Assembly: GCF_017304635.1 (NCBI RefSeq)
Contig: NZ_JAFKMA010000004.1
Span: forward strand, 124,001 to 188,000
Source: Sphingomonas sp.
GTDB lineage: Bacteria; Pseudomonadota; Alphaproteobacteria; Sphingomonadales; Sphingomonadaceae
Length of the DNA stretch: 64,000 bases
Direction of reading: 5' to 3'
Under the pieces are notes generated by a model, which had not been told where the DNA came from, made no database searches, and worked only from the letters and a program-made list of their open reading frames with translations. Shown here one piece after another: positions 24,463-32,811 of the stretch; positions within the stretch are counted from its first letter, which is position 1, and every line of letters begins with the position of its first letter. The position numbers and the translations under genes are program-made.

Positions 24463-25011
24463 TCACGCCGTCTCGCTGACCGCCTTCGATCGCGCGGCGA
24501 AGCTCTTGCGCAGCTTTTGCAGCTTGGGCGGGATGACGGCGAGGCAGTATGGATTCCGCTGGCCTTCGCCTTCCCAATATTCCTGGTGGTAGTCCTCCGC
24601 CGGATACCAGTCGCTCGCTTCCTCGATCGTCGTCACGATCGGCGCCGGCCAGCCGCTCGCGTTGCGCGCGATCGCCGCCTTCGCCTCGGCGGCCTGTGCC
24701 GCGTTCAGCGGGAAGATCGCCGAGCGGTATTGCGTGCCGACATCGTTGCCCTGGCGGTTGAGCGTCGTCGGGTCGTGCGTCGCGAAGAAGATGTCGAGCA
24801 GGTCGGCATAGCTCACCTGGTCGCCGTCGAACGTCACCCGGATCGCCTCGGCATGGCCGGTATCGCCGCCGCACACCTGCTTGTAGGTCGGGTTCGCGAC
24901 GTGCCCGCCGATATAGCCGCTTTTGACGCCCTCGACGCCGATCACATCCTTGTACACCGCCTCGGTGCACCAGAAACAGCCGCCGGCCAGGATCGCGGTC
25001 TCGGTCGCCAT
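24463..25011 (-). CDS. msrA: Peptide-methionine (S)-S-oxide reductase
   Basis: 182 residues. Repairs methionine-S-sulfoxide in proteins. The active-site motif [14 protein letters not shown] puts the catalytic Cys at 12 in the usual MsrA context, followed by [28 protein letters not shown] and the QYRSAIF motif. A good ribosome site (AAGGAG) lies upstream of the ATG. The length is standard for a single-domain MsrA with no MsrB fusion. It shares a short divergent promoter region with galE. Confidence 0.97.
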   Translation of the reverse strand: MATETAILAGGCFWCTEAVYKDVIGVEGVKSGYIGGHVANPTYKQVCGGDTGHAEAIRVTFDGDQVSYADLLDIFFATHDPTTLNRQGNDVGTQYRSAIFPLNAAQAAEAKAAIARNASGWPAPIVTTIEEASDWYPAEDYHQEYWEGEGQRNPYCLAVIPPKLQKLRKSFAARSKAVSETA

Positions 25012-25079
25012 GTCATCAACTCCTTTTCAATTGACGCTCAACATAGGTACGGGCGAGCGCGACACAAAGAGGATGCGGC

Positions 25080-26075
25080 ATGAGCAAGGGAACGGTGCTG
25101 GTCACGGGCGGCGCGGGCTATATCGGCAGCCATGCGGTGCTGGCGCTGCTCGATGCGGGCTGGGACGTGGTGGTGGTCGACAACCTGACCACCGGGTTCG
25201 CCTGGGCGATCGATCCCCGCGCGACCCTGGTCCGGGCGAACATCGAGGACAATGCGGCGGTACGCGGCGCGATGCACGATCACGATGTCGTCGCGGTGAT
25301 GCACTTCGCCGGATCGATCGTCGTGCCCGAATCGGTCACCGACCCGCTCAAATATTATCGCAACAACACCGTCGCCAGCCGCGCGCTGCTGGAAAGCGCG
25401 GTCGTGTGCGGCGTGAAGCATTTCATCTTCAGTTCGACCGCCGCGACCTACGGCAATCCCGAGCGCGTACCGGTGGCCGAGGGCGACCCGACCATCCCGA
25501 TCAACCCCTATGGCACGTCGAAGCTGATGACCGAGGCGATGCTGCGCGACGTCGCGGCGGCGCACCAGATCAATTATTGCGCGCTGCGTTACTTCAACGT
25601 GGCGGGCGCCGACCCGGAAGGGCGCACCGGCCAGTCGACCGCGGGCGCCACGCACCTCATCAAGGTCGCGGTCGAGGCGGCGACGGGGAAGCGCGACCGT
25701 GTCGGCGTGTTCGGCACCGATTTTCCGACCCCCGACGGCACCGGGGTGCGCGACTATATCCATGTCAGCGACCTCGCCGCGGCGCACGTCCACGCGCTCG
25801 ACAAGCTGATCGCCGAACCCGCCGAGAGCCTGACGATGAACGCCGGCTATGGTCACGGCTATTCGGTGATGCAGGTGCTCGACGCGGTCGATCGCGTGAC
25901 CAACCATGAAATCAAGCGCGAGATCGGACCGCGCCGGCTGGGCGATTCGGCCGAACTGATCTCCGACAATCGCCGCATCCTCGCGACGTTGCCGTGGCGG
26001 CCGCAGTATGACGATCTCGACACGATCGTCCGCCACGCGCTGGCGTGGGAGCGCAAGCTCGCCGAGCGCGACTGA
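25080..26075 (+). CDS. galE: UDP-glucose 4-epimerase
   Basis: 331 residues of the extended short-chain dehydrogenase fold. The NAD-binding GxxGxxG is GGAGYIGSHAVLALL, the catalytic Tyr-x-x-x-Lys is NPYGTSKLMTE, and the Ser/Thr is in FIFSSTAATYGNP. The GalE-typical FNVAGADPEGRTGQ segment follows. It interconverts UDP-glucose and UDP-galactose for surface polysaccharide. It is not in a sugar operon here. A double hairpin terminator starts at its stop codon. Confidence 0.94.
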   Translation: MSKGTVLVTGGAGYIGSHAVLALLDAGWDVVVVDNLTTGFAWAIDPRATLVRANIEDNAAVRGAMHDHDVVAVMHFAGSIVVPESVTDPLKYYRNNTVASRALLESAVVCGVKHFIFSSTAATYGNPERVPVAEGDPTIPINPYGTSKLMTEAMLRDVAAAHQINYCALRYFNVAGADPEGRTGQSTAGATHLIKVAVEAATGKRDRVGVFGTDFPTPDGTGVRDYIHVSDLAAAHVHALDKLIAEPAESLTMNAGYGHGYSVMQVLDAVDRVTNHEIKREIGPRRLGDSAELISDNRRILATLPWRPQYDDLDTIVRHALAWERKLAERD

Positions 26076-26134
26076 CGAATCCCGCAAGGGTGGGCGCCGG
26101 CCCAGAAGGATGAGCCGGCGCCCGGCGGGATTCG
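26076..26134. terminator. Bidirectional nested hairpin terminator between galE and the TonB receptor gene
   Basis: Two nested perfect stems: an outer 10-bp stem CGAATCCCGC (26076-26085) with 26125-26134, and an inner 10-bp stem GGGCGCCGGC (26092-26101) with 26114-26123, around a 12-nt loop. It fills the gap between two convergent genes and begins 1 bp after the galE stop. No T-tract is present, so it may work with Rho or as a 3' end stabiliser. Confidence 0.75.
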
Positions 26135-26163
26135 GGGGCTGCCCCAATCCCGCCAACCGAGCG

Positions 26164-28314
26164 CTAGAACGTCTTGCTGACCCCGACGAAGAACGACCGC
26201 CGCTGGCCGAATTGCGGCGCGCCGACGCCTACGCCGGATCCGTCGCGGATTTCGTAGACGTGGTCGCCGACGTTGAAGACGTCGAACCGCACCTCGATCC
26301 CCGGCCCGCGGAAGGTGTGGCTCGCGGTCAGGTTGAACACCGCATAGGGCGTCAGCTTGCCGCCGTTGGGAACGGCGCCGTCCTTGCGGAGGCCCGACCC
26401 GTACAGCATGCTGCCGCCGAGCTTGGTGCCGCCGGCGAACCGGTACGACAGGCCGCCCGACCCGGTCCAGGTCTGGTCGTGGTCGAGATAGATGTAATGG
26501 TTCGAAATATAGGCCAGATCGCCCGGATCGAAGTTGAACTGCGACGAGACGATGTCGGTTCCCTGCGCCTTCGACCAGGCGAGGTTGGCATAGGCCAGGA
26601 AACGTCCGCGCTGATAGTTGATGTTGCCTTCGATCCCGTCGATCCGCCCGCGCGCATAGTTGAACGGCGTCAGGATGATCGGCGCGCCGAACTGGCCTTC
26701 GTCGACCAGATTCTGGGACCGGCGATGATAGGCGTCGAGGCCGATCGTGAAATAGCCCGCCTTCTGCTGGATGCCGATGTCGAAATAGTCCTGGCGCTCG
26801 GCGAACGGCACCGTCGCGAGCGGGGTCGTCACGCCGTCGTCGCCCGGCGCCTGCGCGCTGGTCCCGCGGAACTTGAGCACGCTGGTCCCCGCCACGTTGG
26901 CGAACGGCGCCGGCGAGAAATAGCGCGCATAGCCGGCATGCAGCGTCAGCCCGTTGCCCGGCGTCAGCACCGCGTTGATCCGCGGCGAGAACTGCGATTC
27001 GGAGCGGAAGCCATCATAATGGTCGAACCGCCCGCCGAAATTGACCGTCAGCGCCGGCGACAGCTTCCATTCGTCCTGCAGATAGGCCGAATAGGTCATC
27101 TCGGTCTTGGCGTAGTTGTCGACGATCGTGATCGGCTGGCCGGACTGGACGAATTCGCCGTCATCGTCGGCGGCGCCGGGGAACACCTGGCTCGACGTCT
27201 GGCTGTTGCTGCGATCGCGCGAGATGACGATGCCGCCGCGCAGGGTATGCGCGCTGCCGATCCGGTACGCGCCCTCGATCTGGCCGCCGACCGTGAAATC
27301 CTGCTTGAACGCCTTTTGCGCGATACCGTTGAACAGCAGTTCGCCGACCGTGTCGGGGGTGTAGCGCAGCCCCGAATAGCGCGCGAACAGCGATGCCTGC
27401 AGCGTCACCGGCCCGGCGTCGTGGAGCAGGCTGAGGATGCCGAACGCGGTGCGCTCGTGCTGGCGCTCGTCGAGGTCATCGCTCAGGAAATCGGTCCGCC
27501 CGCCGACATTGTAGCCGTTCTCGGGGTGCAGGCCACGCGGGTTGGGGATCTGGAACGTCTGGTCGGCATAGCCGCCGATCAGCGACACGCGGTTGTGCGC
27601 GTCGAACGTGTGGTCGAGATAGACGAAGCCCTGATACTGGTCGGTATCGTCGTGCAGCGGTGTGCGCCCGGCATCGACCGCCTCGATCCCGCGATTGCTG
27701 TGGCGATAGCTGCCGGTGACGAAGTAATTGGTCCCGCCGCTCGACCCGCCATATTCGATGCTCGGCTCGATCGTGTCGTTGCTGCCGCCATAGATCGACG
27801 CTTCGCCGCCGTTCTTGAACCCGCTCTTGGTGGTGATGTCGACGATGCCGGCGGTGCGGAGACCATATTGCGCGGGCAGCGCGCCGGTGCGCAGGTCGAA
27901 CTGCTCGACCAGGCGGGGCGACAGCGTCTGGCCGAACACGGCGACGCCTTCGGGCAGGATGGTGCCGTTGATGCGATATTGCAGGTTGTTGTGGTCGGCC
28001 CGGACGTGGAACTGGCCGAACCCGTCCTGCACCACGCCGGGCAGTTGCAGCAGGATCTGGTTCATCTGCTGATTGTCGCCGCCGGGCAGTTCCTGGATCG
28101 TCTCGTTGGAGATCGTGTAGGTCGTCGCGCCCAGGCTCGGCTGGATCGAGGCGCGGGCGGCGTCGAGGTGGCCGGTGACGACGATGTCGCCGTTCGCGGC
28201 GGTCGGGGCGGGCGTCGGCGCGGGGGCGGGCGTCGCGGCCGGCGCGTCCTGCGCCTGGGCCAGAGCGGGCGCCAGCGCCACGAACGCGGCGCCGATCAAC
28301 AGGGTATGTCGCAT
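26164..28314 (-). CDS. TonB-dependent outer-membrane receptor
   Basis: 716 residues with a signal peptide (MRHTLLIGAAFVALAPALAQA) and an Ala/Pro/Thr spacer. A plug domain follows, with TonB box-like GDIVVTGHLD, LPGGDNQQMNQILLQLPGV and YGLRTAGIVDITTKSG. A 22-stranded barrel ends in a C-terminal Phe (RRSFFVGVSKTF). It takes up a metal chelate or other large substrate powered by TonB/ExbBD. The substrate cannot be read from sequence. A small DUF2946-like gene lies 89 bp upstream, a pairing that suggests copper or another transition metal. The ATG at 28314 has GGAA upstream; an in-frame TTG four codons earlier was rejected. Confidence 0.93.
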   Translation of the reverse strand: MRHTLLIGAAFVALAPALAQAQDAPAATPAPAPTPAPTAANGDIVVTGHLDAARASIQPSLGATTYTISNETIQELPGGDNQQMNQILLQLPGVVQDGFGQFHVRADHNNLQYRINGTILPEGVAVFGQTLSPRLVEQFDLRTGALPAQYGLRTAGIVDITTKSGFKNGGEASIYGGSNDTIEPSIEYGGSSGGTNYFVTGSYRHSNRGIEAVDAGRTPLHDDTDQYQGFVYLDHTFDAHNRVSLIGGYADQTFQIPNPRGLHPENGYNVGGRTDFLSDDLDERQHERTAFGILSLLHDAGPVTLQASLFARYSGLRYTPDTVGELLFNGIAQKAFKQDFTVGGQIEGAYRIGSAHTLRGGIVISRDRSNSQTSSQVFPGAADDDGEFVQSGQPITIVDNYAKTEMTYSAYLQDEWKLSPALTVNFGGRFDHYDGFRSESQFSPRINAVLTPGNGLTLHAGYARYFSPAPFANVAGTSVLKFRGTSAQAPGDDGVTTPLATVPFAERQDYFDIGIQQKAGYFTIGLDAYHRRSQNLVDEGQFGAPIILTPFNYARGRIDGIEGNINYQRGRFLAYANLAWSKAQGTDIVSSQFNFDPGDLAYISNHYIYLDHDQTWTGSGGLSYRFAGGTKLGGSMLYGSGLRKDGAVPNGGKLTPYAVFNLTASHTFRGPGIEVRFDVFNVGDHVYEIRDGSGVGVGAPQFGQRRSFFVGVSKTF

Positions 28315-28403
28315 CAAAAGTTCCAATCTTCACGAAGCTGAGGCGGGCCGGCGGCAACGCCACCGGTCCCGCGGCGGACGCATCCGCCGGACGAGGATGT
28401 CGG

Positions 28404-28808
28404 TCAGGCCGTGAAGACAGGCGGCGCGCGGCTGCGCCAGCCGTGCGAGGTCGCGCCGAGCGCGAGTCGCGCCAGCGAGGTCGTCGTGAACGTCGCCGCG
28501 ACCGCCGCCGGGGGCACCAGCGTGACCGACCCGCCGAGCAGATACGCGCCGAACAGCGCCTTTTCCTCGCACAGCGGACAGGCCGGCGCCACGGGCGTAT
28601 TCTTCTTCGCATCCGGCGACGCGTCGAGCGTGCGCCTGACCGCCGCCGCATAGCGTTCGCCACCGAAATGGGTGTGCGTCTGGACCGCGAAACCCTGGAC
28701 CAGTAGCGCGAGCGTCAACCACAGCAACGCCAGTCGCGACGACACGCGAGCGATGATCGACTGGGAGGCGGCCTTGGCGGGCATCAGACGGCGGGCGTTA
28801 TGATACAT
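28404..28808 (-). CDS. Small DUF2946-like secreted/periplasmic protein
   Basis: 134 residues. After a basic N-terminus there is one hydrophobic helix (LALLWLTLALLVQGFAVQTHTH), with an HxH at its end. A CPLCEEK (CxxC) motif and a second hydrophobic stretch with a Gly/Ala/Pro-rich tail follow. This arrangement resembles DUF2946 proteins, small metal-related proteins often encoded beside copper-linked TonB receptors. The His and Cys residues could bind a metal ion, but that is inference. GGAG lies just before the chosen ATG (28808). It is transcribed in the same direction as, and just upstream of, the TonB receptor gene. Confidence 0.65.
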   Translation of the reverse strand: MYHNARRLMPAKAASQSIIARVSSRLALLWLTLALLVQGFAVQTHTHFGGERYAAAVRRTLDASPDAKKNTPVAPACPLCEEKALFGAYLLGGSVTLVPPAAVAATFTTTSLARLALGATSHGWRSRAPPVFTA

Positions 28809-28854
28809 TGTCTCCGACAACAACCCCCAACCGTAGCCGCAGCACGCCGGGCGC

Positions 28855-28930
28855 TGGTGGGTCCGCCGGGATTCGAACCCGGGACCTCTCGATTAAAAGT
28901 CGCTTGCTCTACCGACTGAGCTACGGACCC
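28855..28930 (-). tRNA. tRNA-Lys (anticodon UUU), CCA encoded
   Basis: 76-nt cloverleaf on the minus strand. The 7-bp acceptor stem is GGGTCCG (28930-28924) paired with CGGACCC. The anticodon loop is CTTTTAA with anticodon TTT. The T-loop is GTTCGAATC, and the encoded tail is A-CCA (28858-28855). Its first ten nucleotides overlap the 3' end of folK: the folK TAG stop codon is formed by tRNA nucleotides 8-10. Confidence 0.97.
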
Positions 28931-29433
28931 CGACCAGCGTCGCGCGGCCTAGGCCCGCCCGTGCGCCGGGTCAACCGCGCGGCCAGCTGGCGCACCGTCC
29001 GCCCGGTCACGGGATCGCGCCAGCCGGGCGCCACCGCCAGCAACGGATCGAGCACGAAGCGCCGCGCCCGGAACGCCGGATGCGGGATCGTCAGGCGATC
29101 GTCGCGCCAGCACCCGCCCGACCACAACAGGATGTCGAGGTCGATCACGCGGTCGCGCCAGCGCTGCCCTGGGCGGCGGCCGAACGCCGCCTCGATCGCC
29201 TTCAGCCGCGCGAGCAGCGCTCGCGGCGGCTCGTCGCTCGCGATCACCGCCGCCGCGTTGACGAAGCGACGCGTCGCCGGCCCGAGCGGCGCGGTCGCGA
29301 TCAGCGGCGACACCGCAATCACCCCGCCGACCGCCGCCAGCGCCGCGCGCAGCTCGTCCGCCGGCCCGCCGTGGCGCCCGCGCCGGTTCGATCCGAGCGC
29401 GATGACGTAGCGATAGGGTGGGCTGGACGGCAT
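28921..29433 (-). CDS. folK: 6-hydroxymethyl-7,8-dihydropterin pyrophosphokinase
   Basis: 170 residues. Transfers pyrophosphate from ATP to 6-hydroxymethyl-dihydropterin in folate synthesis. Evidence: N-terminal YVIALGSNRRGR, ATAPLGPATRRFVNAA, the GQRWRDRVIDLDILLW motif with the Mg-binding DxD, and LTIPHPAFRARRFVLDPL. The start at MPSSPPYRYV was chosen because the family begins just before the first beta strand. The 3' end overlaps the 5' end of tRNA-Lys by 10 bp on the same strand, so the tRNA precursor and folK mRNA are probably one transcript cut by RNase P. Divergent from the UDG gene. Confidence 0.92.
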   Translation of the reverse strand: MPSSPPYRYVIALGSNRRGRHGGPADELRAALAAVGGVIAVSPLIATAPLGPATRRFVNAAAVIASDEPPRALLARLKAIEAAFGRRPGQRWRDRVIDLDILLWSGGCWRDDRLTIPHPAFRARRFVLDPLLAVAPGWRDPVTGRTVRQLAARLTRRTGGPRPRDAGRGP

Positions 29434-29459
29434 GGCGTCACCGCGCCTACGCGACCGGC

Positions 29460-30131
29460 GTGAACTTTGCACCCAGCCCGATCCCTACGACCGAGCCGCC
29501 GCGCGATTGCCCGCGCTGTCCCCGGCTGGTTGGCTTGCGCGAGGAGCTGCGCCGCGAGCATCCCGATTGGTGGAACGCGCCGGTCCCCGCGCTCGGCGAT
29601 CCGCGGGCGTGGTTGTGCATCGTCGGCCTCGCGCCCGGCAAGCACGGCGCCAATCGCACCGGGCGGCCGTTCACCGGCGACTATGCCGGCGACCTGCTGT
29701 TCGCGACGCTGGCGAAGTTCGGTTTCACGCGCGGCACCTACGAGGCGCGGCCCGACGACGGGCTGGCGCTCGACGGGGTCATCATCTGCAATTCGGTCAA
29801 GTGCCTTCCGCCCGAGAACAAGCCGACGCCGGAGGAGGTCCGCACCTGCCGCCCGTTCCTGCAAGGCCAGGTCGACATATTGCCGAACGCCCGCGTGTTT
29901 GTCGCGCTCGGCCAGATCGCGCACCAGTCAGCGGTCAAGGTGCTGGGCGGGCGCCTGCCCAAGGCGAAGTTCGGCCATCTGGCGGAACATCGCCTGCCCG
30001 ATGGACGGATGCTGATCGATAGCTATCACTGCTCGCGCTACAACACGAACACCGGGCGGCTGACCGCGGCGATGTTCGAGGCGGTGTTCGCGCGGGCGCT
30101 GGAACTGCGCGAGGCGGGGCCGAGCGATTGA
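29460..30131 (+). CDS. Uracil-DNA glycosylase, type 5 (UdgB-like)
   Basis: 223 residues from a GTG start. N-terminal Fe-S ligands CPRCPRL are followed by the active-site motif GLAPGKHGANRTGRPF, NSVKCLPPENKP and the C-terminal SYHCSRYNTNTG motif, all characteristic of family 5 uracil-DNA glycosylases, which remove uracil and some other deaminated bases. It is a second, distinct UDG in addition to UdgX at 1781. An earlier in-frame GTG at 29418 lies inside the divergent folK start and adds residues unlike the family, so 29460 is preferred; no strong ribosome site is visible. Confidence 0.88.
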   Translation: MNFAPSPIPTTEPPRDCPRCPRLVGLREELRREHPDWWNAPVPALGDPRAWLCIVGLAPGKHGANRTGRPFTGDYAGDLLFATLAKFGFTRGTYEARPDDGLALDGVIICNSVKCLPPENKPTPEEVRTCRPFLQGQVDILPNARVFVALGQIAHQSAVKVLGGRLPKAKFGHLAEHRLPDGRMLIDSYHCSRYNTNTGRLTAAMFEAVFARALELREAGPSD

Positions 30132-30177
30132 ACTTCGGGCGATTGAACCTTGGCGGGTCCGCAACGGTTGATGCGGC

Positions 30178-30405
30178 ATGAGCCACGAACCGCCCGTCCC
30201 GCCCGACAACCAGTCGCCCTATCCCATCCCCGAGCCGGCGCACGACCACCCCGGCCCGCTGCCGCCGGTGACGGAGCCAGAACCGAGCGGATCGCGCCTG
30301 CCGCTGATCGCCAGCGCGATCGCGGCGGTGGGTTTGGCGGCCGGCGGCGCCATCGCCTTTGTCCTGACGCTCGGCAAACCGAAGCCGGGACGGCGGAAGA
30401 AGTAA
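30178..30405 (+). CDS. Small proline-rich single-pass membrane protein
   Basis: 75 residues. Residues 1-40 are Pro-rich and acidic (PVPPDNQSPYPIPEPAHDHP). One clear transmembrane helix follows (LIASAIAAVGLAAGGAIAFVLTL), and the protein ends in the basic tail KPKPGRRKK, so the C-terminus should face the cytoplasm. No family is recognised. The gene lies 46 bp after the UDG gene on the same strand; the intervening bases include a near-duplicate of the UDG gene 3' end (GCGATTGAAC twice). Small size and lack of a clear ribosome site lower confidence. Confidence 0.6.
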   Translation: MSHEPPVPPDNQSPYPIPEPAHDHPGPLPPVTEPEPSGSRLPLIASAIAAVGLAAGGAIAFVLTLGKPKPGRRKK

Positions 30406-30451
30406 TCAGCCACATCCTTGCTACGCCGGGCGTGACCCGGGTTGACGAAGG

Positions 30452-31303
<852 letters not shown>

Positions 31304-31375
31304 GCGGGCGCCATAGCGGCGAACGGGGCCGAGGGGCACCCCGAACGAACGCCGGCCCGGGCGACGGCGGCGCTG

Positions 31376-31471
31376 GCAATGTAGGATTTGCCGTGTCAGG
31401 CTGGCGGTCGCCCCGCGGCATCGGCCCTGCGGTGGTCAGAGGGCCGGCCGCGTCACCTTCGCCAACTTCCG
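31376..31471 (+). repeat. Composite repeat R2, copy 2 (diverged)
   Basis: Begins GCAATGTAGGATTTGCC with GTGTCAGGCT, like copies 1 and 4. It ends near GTCACCTTCGCCAACTTCCG, a decayed form of the doubled AACTTGAC end. It lacks the CTCTTTGACAT block. It lies between the ubiH stop (31480) and the aguB start. Confidence 0.6.
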
Positions 31472-31479
31472 CGCGCGAA

Positions 31480-32697
31480 TCAGACCGTCAGGCCGGCGAG
31501 CAGCTTGGGCAACGCCCCCGATTCGCCCCGCGCCTCGGTGATGAAGCGGTGCTTGAGCGCCGGGCTGCGCTGCACCGCCGACAGACCGAGCCGACGGACA
31601 CGATTCGCGGTCCTGCCCGGCACGCCGAACAGCCGCGTCAGCCCATCGGTCGCCGCCGCCACCATGAACGTGTCGAGGCTCCGCCACCGCTCGTACCGCT
31701 GGAGCAGCGCCGGATCGCCCGGGTCGAGCCCGATCCGCTTGCCCTCGACCAGCACCTCGACCAGCGCCGCCACGTCGCGAAACCCCACGTTGACCCCCTG
31801 CCCCGCGATCGGGTGGATGCCGTGCGCGGCGTCGCCGACCAGCGCCAGCCGGTCGCTCACGATCCGCGCGGCGTGGTGGAACCCGAGCGGGTGCGCGAAG
31901 CGCGGGCCGAGCCAGGTCAGCTCGCCCAGGAACCCGCCCATCTTGCGGCTCAGTTCCGCCAGATAGCCGCGCTCGCCGAGCTTCTGCATCCCCGGCGCCT
32001 GCCCACTCCGCACCGACCATACGATCGCCGAGCGATGCCCGCGATCGTCGTCGTTCAGCGGCAGGATGGCGAACGGCCCCTCGGGGTAGAAGATCTCGTA
32101 CGCGACGTTCTCGTGAGGATGCTCGTGGCCGATCGACGTCACCAGCGCGACATGGTCGTAGCTCCACCGCGCGACGTTGAGCCCGGCCGCGGCGCGCGTC
32201 GGCGAATTGCGCCCCTCCGCCCCGATCAGCAGCGACGCGCGTACTTCGCTGCCGTCACTCAACGTGACGTGGACCCCGTGGGCATCGCGCCGCACCGCCA
32301 GCGCGCTGGTCGTCATCCGCAGATCGACGCCCGCCGCCGCCCCCGCCGCATCGAGCAGCGCGGTGCGCAGGTCGCGGTTCTCGACCATCGTGCCGAGCGC
32401 GTCCTCATCGTCGCCAGGGACGAAATCGAGCGCCCCCGGTTCGAGCCCGTCGGACACGCGGATGCCCTCAATCGGACATCCCTTGCCCGCCAGCCGCTCG
32501 GCCACGCCGATCGCCTCCAGCATCCGCATCGGCGCGCTGGCGATGGCCGACGCGCGGCCGTCGAACCCGGCGGCGGTGGTCACTGCCGGATCGGCGGGAT
32601 CGACCACCACGCTGGTCAGCCCGTGCGCCGCAGCGGCGACCGCGAGCGCGCTGCCGACGAGGCCGCCGCCCAGGATGAGGAGATCGGTCTGGCTCAT
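31480..32697 (-). CDS. UbiH/UbiF family FAD-dependent hydroxylase
   Basis: 405 residues. An aromatic-ring monooxygenase of ubiquinone synthesis. The FAD-binding motif is LLILGGGLVGSALAVAAAAHG, and the second motif set is FDGRASAIASAPMRMLEAIG and ALVGDAAHGIHPIAGQGVNVGFRDVAAL, typical of UbiH/UbiF/COQ6. Which ring position it hydroxylates cannot be decided from sequence, because alphaproteobacterial members have varied regiospecificity, so no symbol is given. It is divergent from ftsK, with about 115 bp between the starts. Confidence 0.92.
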   Translation of the reverse strand: MSQTDLLILGGGLVGSALAVAAAAHGLTSVVVDPADPAVTTAAGFDGRASAIASAPMRMLEAIGVAERLAGKGCPIEGIRVSDGLEPGALDFVPGDDEDALGTMVENRDLRTALLDAAGAAAGVDLRMTTSALAVRRDAHGVHVTLSDGSEVRASLLIGAEGRNSPTRAAAGLNVARWSYDHVALVTSIGHEHPHENVAYEIFYPEGPFAILPLNDDDRGHRSAIVWSVRSGQAPGMQKLGERGYLAELSRKMGGFLGELTWLGPRFAHPLGFHHAARIVSDRLALVGDAAHGIHPIAGQGVNVGFRDVAALVEVLVEGKRIGLDPGDPALLQRYERWRSLDTFMVAAATDGLTRLFGVPGRTANRVRRLGLSAVQRSPALKHRFITEARGESGALPKLLAGLTV

Positions 32698-32811
32698 GCT
32701 CTCGCCCTAGCGTGCCGCCAGGACCGCGACAATCGTGCCGCTTGACGCCGGACTCACGAAAGCCGAGAATCCAACGGGAACGAACAGCGCACATTTCGGG
32801 GGATTTGGATC

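Noticed and set aside
26008-28341. A plus-strand 777-codon open frame opposite the TonB receptor
   Set aside because: Composition is Arg/Asp/Val-rich with no recognisable fold; the minus-strand frame has a signal peptide, plug and barrel.
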